Assembly: GCF_028640845.1 (NCBI RefSeq) | Contig: NC_080540.1 | Coordinates: forward strand, 164,319,252 to 164,383,251 | Direction: 5' to 3' | DNA length: 64,000 nucleotides | Source: Ahaetulla prasina | Taxonomy: Eukaryota; Chordata; Lepidosauria; Squamata; Colubridae | Shown here: piece after piece, positions 53,260-63,000 of the stretch | Position numbering within the stretch: the first letter of the stretch is position 1 | How the letters are laid out: each line of letters begins with the position of its first letter | Program-made: the position numbers and the translations under genes | Notes under the pieces: model-generated | Told to the model about the DNA's origin: nothing | Databases searched by the model: none | Seen by the model: the letters and a program-made list of their open reading frames with translations, nothing else

Positions 53260-54130
53260 GGCCACCCCAACGTCTCTTTCCTTCTTACCAAGATGGGGGG
53301 GGGGGGGGGAGGAGGAAGGGGCAGGGCAGGGCAGGGCAGGAGGAGGAAGGGGCAGGGCAGGGCGGGGCGGGGCGGAGGAGGAAGGGGCGGGGCAGGGGCG
53401 GGGCGGCGGAATAGATCTCTCAGACCTACCCGGAAGCCGTCAGGCGCGCGCGCGTGCGCAAAGCTACCGGAAACCCCGCAGAGCGTGTACCGGGTCCCGA
53501 TGTTTCCGCTTCCAGGGCGGCGGTGGGTGGAGGGGGGGTAGGACGGCTGCGGTGGGAATAGCAGCAGCGGCAGCAGCCGTAGCGGTGTTTCGCTTTCGTG
53601 TCTCCCCGGGAGAGAGGAGAGCCGGCACGCCGGGAGTTTGAACTCAGGTGCGGGGGCTGGGTGGGGCTGCGCGCGGGCGAGCGTCCCCTGGGAGGGGCGC
53701 GCGCACGCCTTAGGCGCTCGCGGGGAAAGAGGAGGAGGAGCAGCGGGGGTGGGAGAGGGTACGGCCGCCGCCCGCTCATTGTCCGCCCGGGCGGGGCGAC
53801 GCGGGGGGGGGGAAAGGGGGAGGAAAAGCGGGCATTTGTTCTCGCGCGAGGCGGCGCGTGCTCGTCCACGCGCCCTTCGGCCCGATGAACCTTCGCTCGC
53901 TCTGCCGGGGGTTCGTCCGCCTCACCTGTTCGTCCGCCTTGGCTGCCTGTCTGCAGGGACCGGGAATACCTTGCAAGACGGGTGTTTTTAACGAGCGAGA
54001 CGGAGCCATGAGCCCAGGTCTCCCCGATCCTTCCCGCCGACTCACTCTCACCCCGGTCGGGCTGCCCTGGAGGGAAGGAGTGTCGGTTTTTCAATGAGGC
54101 GGCCAAAGCAAGCGCCGCGCTTTTCTTCTT
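53260..54130. promoter_or_regulatory. CpG island, probable ZNF740 promoter and first exon
   Basis: Strongly GC- and CpG-rich (for example GGCGCGCGCGCGTGCGC at about 53442 and many CGG/GCG runs), in sharp contrast to flanks. It lies 3 kb before the first ZNF740 coding exon. A possible first-exon donor is CTCAG|GTGCGG at 53648. Whether CSAD also starts here is unknown. Long GC-driven open frames on both strands are not called as genes. Confidence 0.65.
53295..53408. repeat. G-rich tandem repeat (GGGGCAGGGC / AGGAGGAAGG)
   Basis: Imperfect alternation of GGGCA and AGGAGGAAGGGGC units with G-runs, at the edge of the CpG island. The plus strand fits G-quadruplex spacing. Confidence 0.85.
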
Positions 54131-54159
54131 TGCGGTGCGAATTGTGTAGATGGATGCGG

Positions 54160-54238
54160 TGACAAGAGTTGGAAGGGACCTTGGAGGTCATCTAGTCCAA
54201 CCCACCCCCCCTCCCGCTCACGCAGGAGACCTATAAAA
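54160..54238 (-). mobile_element. CR1 LINE 3' end, short
   Basis: Minus strand GTTGGACTAGATGACCTCCA and GGTCCCTTCCAACTC, the CR1 terminal signature. It abuts the CpG island. Confidence 0.75.
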
Positions 54239-54830
54239 AAAAAATCATCCTCTATTTGTAACGGCCTGATGGTCTTTGTCCGGTTCTCCTGGACCTTCCT
54301 GGAGCCAAAGGGTCGTGAAATTGTGAAGTAGCCGTTTACACCAACACGTGATTTCAAGTTGACCCCTGTCCTTAAAAGATTTGAGTCTGAACCTTGACAT
54401 TTGTTCAGGGACGTTGCAGTAAAGAATTGGCTAGGATGGATAAAGGCTTAGTCGTTTTCCACAGTTCTGCAGGCTCCTCTCTGCGGAGATAACCTGGTAT
54501 TAAAATATTCTTAATGTGGGGGAAATGTTGATGTTGATCCTTTTCCGAACAAAAAGGATCCAAAATACCAAACTTTTGGTTTTTGTGAACACCAATGTCC
54601 ATGCTGTGCGGTGTATATTTAAAGGGTCAAGGATTCTCAATATTCCAATCCATTGAAAAAAAAAGGAAAGGTTTTAAATACGGTAGGAAATAAGAATTTG
54701 TTTTGTGTCATAGGTTTTAATGTCGGTTAAGTCAGGTTAGGGCCTTGCTGTTGTATTTTTCAGCTTTATTGCAATAATTGGCATGGAAAATCATATGGGC
54801 TTTTTCATAATCAACCCCCAACTTTTAATA
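54239..54830. other. ZNF740 upstream intron, left part
   Basis: Unassigned; no gene or repeat recognised. Confidence 0.35.
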
Positions 54831-55257
54831 CAGGTAGTCCTCAACTTACAACCACAAATGAGTCCAAAACGTATGTTGTTAAGTGAGATATTAAAGGAGT
54901 TTTGCCCCAATTTACAACCTTTCTTACCACAGTCGTTAAGTGAATCATTGCAGTTGTAAAGTTTAGTAACATGGTTGTTAAGTGAATCTGGCTTCCCCAT
55001 TGACTTTACTTGTCAGAAGGTCATAAAACCTGTTCACGCAACCCTGGGACACTGCAAACTTCATAAATATTCACACAACTCCAGGACATTGCAACCGTCA
55101 TAAATATGAATGAGTTGCAAGCATCGGAATTTTGATCACATGACCATGGGGATGCTGCAACAGTCGTAAGTGTGAAAAACAGTCATGTCACTTTTTTCAG
55201 TGCTGTTGTAACTGAATGGTCACTAAATAAACTGTTGTAAGTCGAATGACTACCTGT
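54831..55257. mobile_element. Tigger-like MITE with TA duplication
   Basis: TA|CAGGTAGTCCTCAACTTACA and GTAAGTCGAATGACTACCTG|TA. An internal segment around 55030-55090 (CACTGCAA...CATAAATAT) is duplicated. Confidence 0.82.
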
Positions 55258-56028
55258 ACTAATTTTCTTCATTTTTTTCACTGTTTTTTTTCCAGTTTAC
55301 TCTTGTTTACTCCAGTTTACTCTTGTGCATTGTAACATTTGGTTTCTTCAATGAGGCACTATAGATTACTTAGTATTTTCTAACTCTGGTGCCTTTCACT
55401 TGTATACTTTCAAGTCTGAGAATTCCCAACTCAAAATGGTCATTTCTGAAAATTTGGGGAAATTTCCATAATAATCTGAAATTTCCAATTTGGTCAACAC
55501 AGTGTTATTGGTGCATGTATATTGTAATGCTTACTTACATAATCACATTGGTTTTGCTAAAAGGCATTATGTGCTTCATTCTGTCAATAATGTTAGATTT
55601 AAGGCTGTGTTGTGTAAAGTTAAAAAATGTGTTGATTTTGAGTTTAAAACATTTTTTATTGAACTATAGTAATGAAGAGACTAGGATGTTCATATTAAAT
55701 ACCATAAATAAAATAAATAATTAAACAGAATGGTTATGTGTGGAGACTAGTTTAACTTTGTAAAGTTTTAACAATCTCTATTTGAGTTACTAATATTTTA
55801 ACATAAGAATCTGATTCAAATATCCACTGTGTATCTAGTGAGAAATTACCTTCATTGTATGAGTATAACCAGTTGTTTAACTGCAGTAGAGTATATCTGT
55901 GGTTTTGCTTAGATGGACTTTACAAAACATTGTGATTTTCTACATGATTCTTATATTTCCTACTGAGGTGTTTTTTTTAAGAAAACAAGCAGATATAAAA
56001 TTCTTATATTAATGTTGCATTATGATAA
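55258..56028. other. ZNF740 upstream intron, AT-rich
   Basis: No recognisable feature. A 111-codon open frame at 55389-55724 has no domain and low-complexity composition. Confidence 0.35.
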
Positions 56029-56405
56029 TGTCAGGGTTCCAAGGAACACCCCCAACAAAATAAAACTCTGAGGCTTGAGGTTCCTCAAAGTTCCAATTTA
56101 TTAGAGATGTCATGTTGGCACAGCTGGGAAAACCCGAAACTGAAAGCTTCCAGGTTTTCCACACCCAGTGGACAGTTCACAGCCCTGCCCCACACCCACA
56201 AGTTCATCACATTGTCCAATCAACTCTTCACACTCAATTGGATACAATCTTCAGGCAGTCTCCATCAGACGCAGAATGTCCTTGAATATGGAATGTTGTT
56301 ATGACTAACTTTCTACCGCTCCAAAAACAACCCCCTCCCAACTTCCCCAGCTAAAATATGTGGCAGTTAAGAAGCAAAAAAGAAAATTGCCTTTCAAAAC
56401 TGACA
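56029..56405 (-). mobile_element. Solo LTR-like element (TGTCAG...CTGACA)
   Basis: Complete 377-bp copy, very close to 30315-30685. Flanks GATAA and GATAT resemble a 5-bp duplication with one change. Confidence 0.7.
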
Positions 56406-56630
56406 GATATTTTAATATAGAAGAATACAGATCACCAAGGTGATGTACTGATTCAGCAGTTCAGAATTTAGTGCAAGAGCTTGCAGAAATCATATAGAGA
56501 TGGGAACTTAGTAATAAGCAGAATACTTCAGTAGTCTAGAGACACCAATACCTTTTGCCATTGCAGTAAAACTATCTGGTGTGTAATTATAATTTTAAAA
56601 AATATTGTTCTCACTTTCTTTTTTTAAATA

Positions 56631-56660
56631 TATGTATGTATATATATATATATATATATT
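56631..56660. repeat. (TA)n repeat
   Basis: A run of TA/TATG units directly upstream of the acceptor of the ZNF740 start-codon exon. Confidence 0.85.
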
Positions 56661-56676
56661 TTCTCTTAACCCACAG

Positions 56677-57050
56677 GTGGAAACTGGAGGTGGACATACA
56701 GCAATATTGTGGCTTCTTTACAAGGAAGACCTCAGCACCCTTTCCCCCAGCAAGGGCCATCCTGAAGGGGGATTTAGGGTTGGGGTGACTCATCTGCAAG
56801 AGCAGCACAGTCTGTAATTTTCCTCAGCTTTTAACAAGGCTGGGAAAACTTGCTGCACGCCATTCTGGACTCTCCGACTCCAGAAAGATGTCAACAAAGT
56901 GGAAGGTATTGGACGGGACCGGCGCAGAAACGATTTACTGAAAAATCTTTGTAGTCGTAAAATTCTTTCCTGAGCAAGAGAGAGAGAGAAAGCGTAAGGA
57001 CTTGGCGTAATCTCCGTGTTGAGGACTGTCAGACTAACGCGATGGCTCAG
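56677..57050 (+). CDS. ZNF740: ZNF740 start-codon exon (mostly 5' UTR)
   Basis: Acceptor TTTTCTCTTAACCCACAG|GTGG. The first 365 nt are 5' UTR; coding is 57042-57050 (Met-Ala-Gln). Donor CAG|GTAACA. A short upstream frame (ATG 56888, 17 codons, TGA ending 56941) is out of frame with the main start. The UTR extent is inferred. Confidence 0.7.
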
Positions 57051-60000
57051 GTAACAGACCCCCGGTTCTCCCATCCTGTCCCACAGGAATCCATCATTGA
57101 AGAAGTGGCTGCTAAGAGCCATCTGTGATAATCTATTCTGTTGTCACATAAACTGTTCAGCTGTTGATGGTCTGCTGCAGGGGTCAGCACTGCAGAGCTT
57201 GGAGTGCTGGACCCCTCCCAAAGTTCTGGGGGTTACCAAGCTATTCTGGTCTTCTTCTCACAGCCATGTTTGGAGAATGTGTTTGCTTTCTCTTACAGCC
57301 AGTTCCAGTTCAAGCCGGAAATGTTTTCGTATTTTTCTCGTCTTTCGTTCCAAGCCTAGGGGCTTACATGCATGCTGGAGTAGGGGCTGATGGGAGAGGG
57401 ATGAAGACCGTCAAAGCACTTCTACTGCCCCAACCCCATTTTCCAGCTTCACGTTTCATCAGCAATATTCGACTGTAGTATCAAAGTTTCTAGGTAGCAC
57501 TATTTTTACAGTGGGATTTGCAAAAAAAAAAATGGGACAAAGTAAATGTGTAAAAACCTACATAAAACTTTATACCTACTTTTTTTTTTTATCATCTTCA
57601 GACTAACCCAAAAAGCCATCCCAGAAATTCAGCTTTGCCACCCAGATTATGTTATCTGCCATATCCTTTGCAACCCACTAAGGGGGGAGGGGGAGAAAAA
57701 GTACACCTCAGCCATAGGAAATTTGACTCTCTGTTTCACCCAATACATCAAACTGCATCTTTGTTTGATCTTAAAGCATTGAGTCTAATCCAGCATTTAC
57801 TGCTGTATTTCTTTTTATGTACATTTTATTATTCACAGATTTCCTGTTCTCTTTACTTCCTCAGTCCAATGATCAATACATCTTGGGATCTTAAACTCAT
57901 AGGGAAATGTTCTTCTGCCCTGGTTTTCCACTAGCCTTTTATGCCACTTTTCAAAAATCACAGAGTGTCATTCCAGAGCTTATTGCCCCATCAGGATGCC
58001 AGATACACTGTGAGGAAGTTAAAATGGCAGCTCCAGCAGTAGCCCTTATAGGCATGAGATCCATGTGTTACTGCCTTTTTTTCCTAAAGATCCTTGGAGA
58101 GATTGAAATGGCCATATCCTCTTTCCCCCCATCCCTCACAATAGCAACTGTGCAAGGAGGGACAGAGGGAGAGAGAATAATGTAGTCAAATCATCTAGGG
58201 AGAGCTGTCTGGTGGAGGCTTAAACCCAGATATCCTTGGTTCCAGACCCCTTCACACAAGTTGCCTATCTCAACTTTAGTGTCTGAAAGGAGGGGAGCTT
58301 TTTAGGCTCTACCTGACGGGCTTCATTCACAGAATCTGGCCAAGTTTTGCCACTGTTGGCAATGCTTTTTTTTCTTCAGCAAGAAGAATGCAAACAGAAT
58401 CCCCACTGGCTGTAGGCTCCCAGTAGAGTGGCAATTAGGGCTTTACTAATCCCACTTCTATTTGTTTTACCATTCACAGAGTGAGGAGGTGGCCTGTTTC
58501 ACTGCCACTGAGGCTGATGCCCAGCCAAACCCAGCTCCCGATTCTTCATAATTTTTTTTCCCTTCATGGCTGACTTAGCTCTTCTCTGAAGTATTGTAAT
58601 TCTCTTTTTGTAATCATCTGTGACTAGAATGCTAGAGTCTGGCACGTGTCCAGATTGCTGCCATGCTGTACCTCTGTGCCTATGCAGTCCCTGGGTTGCA
58701 GATTCAGCTACTACATTTGGTGTTGAAAGTTGTCACTTTGACTTGTGCCTCGTTTAAGATGTTGGGGGACAGTGGGACATGCCCTTCGGGTTTTGCATTC
58801 TCCCTCTCCTATCTCCCTCTGTCTTTCACTTAATGGACAGCATCTGTTCTCTTGGCAATCAACACGACTTACTTTGTGTTAATGACCTCAGAGCGAGGCC
58901 CTGAAAGATTATTAAGCTAGGTCTCCAGACATAACCAAACTGCAGAGTTTCTGCTGTTTTATGGCTGTCTCTCAACATCTATCTTTAAATATGAGCAAAA
59001 CGATAGAAGCCAAGGCTGCCAGTTAGTCTCTTAATTCGTTGGAGAAGAATTGATGGAAATGCTTTGCCTTAGGGAAGCTGACCAATAGCCGTGGATTTAA
59101 GAAAGCTTGGGAGGATAACTAAATAAAACAAGCACGCTTTTATGGTCTAGATGGCAAATGGAAATAACTTTCATGCCTGCATATGTACGTGTAGAATTCT
59201 GTCTGTCTTCATGACCCTGCTAGCACAGAGAATAAACAGTTAACTTGCTGTGCATGGGGGATGAGAATTGTCCCAGATAACAAGGAAAGATGTTCAGAAA
59301 AGCCAGTCCTTTTCCCCTTGCTTTAATGGATAGCTGTACACAGAAAGCTGAACAACTTGGATTCTGGTAGATGTGAAATGATTTCCAAGACACAGAAAAG
59401 TTGAGTTCTTCAGCTGTTCAAAGGAGAAGCAAGCATCAGAGGTGGCATTGGCATCATGATGGTTGAGTGTGTTGGCACTTCCTTAAAGAAGCCATGCCTG
59501 TTTCTCAATGGGCACAGTAACCAGGCTTTCCCAGGAAAATACACCTTTTAAGTTATGGAGGGGGACAGGGTGAGATTAGCTTGTGACACCCTATCAGCAC
59601 TTCCTTAACTCACATATATACAGCTAGTCCTCAACTTGTGACCACAATGGAGCACAACGTTTATGTTGCTAAGTGAGAAATTCCTTAAGTGAGTTTTGCC
59701 CCATTTTACGACTTTTCTTACTACATTTGTTAAGCGAATGACTACAGTTGTTAAATTAGTAACACAGTTGTTAAGTGCATCTGGTTTACCCCATTGATTT
59801 TGCTTGTCAGAAGGTTGCAAAAGGTGATCACATGACTCCGGGTCACTGCAACCGTCATAAGTATGAGTTGTCATGCATCTGAATGTAAATCACATGACCA
59901 TGGGGATGCTGCAATAGTCATAAGTGTGAAAAATGGTCATAAGTCACTCTTTTCAGTGCCATTGTATCTTCGAACGGTCACTAAACAAACTTGTAAGTCG

Positions 60001-63000
60001 AGGACTACCTGTATTTACCTGAAATCACATGGCTTTTGTGTGGGTCCAGGAAATAGGCAGCTTTTTAAAGAAAACGGCAGGAAGTACAGTGTGGCCATCT
60101 CACCTCTTAATCACCTTTTGGGGTTTGGATCCAAAGTTGGTTCTTTCAAGGAAATTTTTGGAAGCATTCCTAAACTGACCTAACGAGAGTCTTCTCTCTC
60201 ATCAGACATGATTGACATTCGCCAATCTTTAGTGGGTAAGCTTGCAAAATCTGCAGCAAGTCTGACTGTACGTCAGATTGTAGCCCAATCCTTAAAAGGC
60301 ACAGCCGCGATCTTAATAGGGATGACTTCTTGGTTTGGAATCAGCTTGGCTGTATTGTTTGAGGTCATTGTGGTTTTTGTTTTTCTCTACAGGCGAGCCT
60401 CCTGGCCTGCGAGGGACTGTCCGGTGTTTGCCTGGTGCCAACAGTTGCCAGCAAGAAGATGATGCCGAAGCAAAGCTCTAAGCAGGTGGAGAACGGGGAG
60501 AGAGGGGGTGCACCGGACATGCTGGTAAGGGCCAGCCTGTTTTCAGCTGTCTGATGCTGCACCTGTGCTTCGTTGTTCTCTGTTCCAGACACGTTGGATG
60601 ATGGAGCAGAGAAAACAGGATTGGGGCAAGGGAGGCTTGGCTTGCAAATTGCCAGATTAAATTTTTAAGCCGTTGTAGCCAGTCTCCTCCTTTCTTGTCT
60701 GCCAGAGTCATCGCAAGGAGAGTGAGAAATCACGTAGTCGGAAGGAAGAAGAAACAGCAGAAGGGTCTCCTCCTAAAAAATCCCTTAAAAAGGCAGGTAA
60801 TCTTTCATTATATGGCCTAGTAAAGATCAAGCTCTCCACAGAATGCCTGTCCTGCTCTCAGAAGCCGTCAAGATGATGTAGCTAAAAAAACAGAAGCTAT
60901 CAGCTGGAAGTGGGTTCTCCTCCCACCCACCCCCATACTGGTGAGCAGGGCTGTGATTTGTTTTCAGGAAATTTCTACCTAGTTTCTAAGCCTGAAGTAG
61001 CTTCCAGTTTAAATATGTGAAACGACAATAATGAAAAAGTAAACTGTATAATTCAATTTTAGAAAGAGTTACAAGAGACGGGGTTAAAGCAAGCGCCTCA
61101 GTTTAAAAACCAGGAGCAAAGCAGGTAACTGAAAAGTGTTAAAAGCATGAAGAAAGAAAAAGCATATACCAACCTTCCAATATTCAACAGAAGGGGCAAG
61201 TGAGATTGTTTTTAGTAAGGTATTCCCAAGCAGCGGTGTCACCACTAACAAGGCCTCTCCTCATATCCACAACAAGGAAACCTTTGAGCCTGGCTTGATG
61301 AAACTTGGCGCGGGGCTTCAAGGTCTGACGGCAGTGCTTGAACAGCTTCATGCAGGTAGTCAGGTTCCTTCAAATGATTGGGTGCAGGGGTGTCAAACTC
61401 GTGTCGTCATGGTGTCACATGACGTAGCATGACTTCTTTGCTAAACTGGGCGTGGGCGTGGCCAGCGCGTGACGAATCTGGCCCATGGGCCATGAGTTTG
61501 ACACCCCTGATCTGGTGCAAAACCATGGAGAGCTTAATAATTTGTAACCGGTACTTTGCTTTGTGCTTTGGAAACCAATGAAAGCCAGTGCAGATGGGGA
61601 AAAATTCTGTAAAAAATGTTCTGAGTAGATGGCCATTTAAATCCACTTTGACCACTACCCTTTAAACTTCTAGGGTTTCTGCACACTTTTCAAGACAATC
61701 TTAGATAGACTCCTAGCCAGATGCTGGCTGGGAGTGATTTAGGCTGGCCAAATGGGCAAAAATTGAAAGATGCAACTGTTTTCACAAGCTGAAGATAAGC
61801 AGAACCACAACCATTGCTATAGCATATATGAGTAAGCCCAGGAATCTTCCATGGGAATGCATACCTGACTAGCACAAGCGTCTGTCTTTGTGCAGTTTTT
61901 ATTTTATTTTATTTTTTATGATTGCAAGCCATCCAGGGTTACCCTGAGGTAAGATGGGTTGCCAATAAATTTTACAAATAAATCAAATTGTTAACTTCTC
62001 TACATGCTTGATTATTTTAAATAGTTCATGTGTTTCTGAAGAATAAGAAATAGGAGAACTTTATTGTTCAGGCTTGTGCAACATCTGTGACAAACTTCAT
62101 TCTGCTCCAGGTCAGCCTGTTAATGATCATTATCCCTACCCAGGGTAGCCAATAAGATTTGTCATTTAATACATCTGGAAGGCAGAAATTCAGGGTTGAA
62201 GCTGTCAGATGCTTGACTAGGCGGCTTTTCCCCCTCACTTAGCGTCTGCTACATATTGAGGCACCGTGGTTAGAGTGCAGTATTGCAGGCTAATTCTGCT
62301 GACTGCCGGTTGCCTGCAGTTTGGCAGTTCAAATCTCACCAGGCTCAAGGTTGACTCAGCCTTCCATCCTTCCGAGGTGGGTAAAATGAGGATCCGGATT
62401 GTTGGGGGCATTAGGCTGACTCTATAAACCGCTTAGGGCTGTAAAGCGGTATATAAATCTAAGTGCTACTGCTATTATAAGACATCATCCTGTGGCTTGT
62501 GATCGTAGCAATATGGTTAGTTAGTGCCTCTGAATTTACTTTTAATTCTTGTGGCCGAATTACAATGCACATAGATACTGTTGCTGCATCCAGCACCTTT
62601 TGCACTGGAATAATTCAAACGAAGAACTTGGCAATCATTATGTGACCTTTTAAAATAAACATTGTCTTTCTATGAAATACCAAACAAAACAAAAAACAAA
62701 AAAACCCAAAACTTGTGGAGTTGTACTCTGAGCCCCGTAGATAATCTCTGGTGGTAAACCATAAGAATTGAAGAAAATACTATTCAGCTGAAGTAAATGA
62801 GATTAAAAGAATTGGGGCAAAGTACATTTTACATATTTAGCTAAAGTTAATGCTGTCAGATTATTTATCTTCCCAAGATTTCTGTTCTCTTTTAAAACTG
62901 TCCATCTGCTGTTAACAGACTCAGGCGCCCCGAGACAGATGACCAACCCTCAAGGGAAGGCTGGGTTTCTTTCTGTGGAATTGCCCTATAATACCCAAGA

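Noticed and set aside
53225..54106. Long open frames on both strands of the CpG block
   Set aside because: Low-stop GC-rich sequence; composition is Arg/Gly/Pro with no domain, and frames oppose each other.
60208..60462. 84-residue hydrophobic frame
   Set aside because: It overlaps ZNF740 coding exon 2 in a different frame and has no domain of its own.
60797..60800. GT donor at 60797 for ZNF740 coding exon 3
   Set aside because: It leaves a phase-1 end that puts the EQNGSFQ zinc-finger exon out of frame; the GC donor four bases earlier keeps it.
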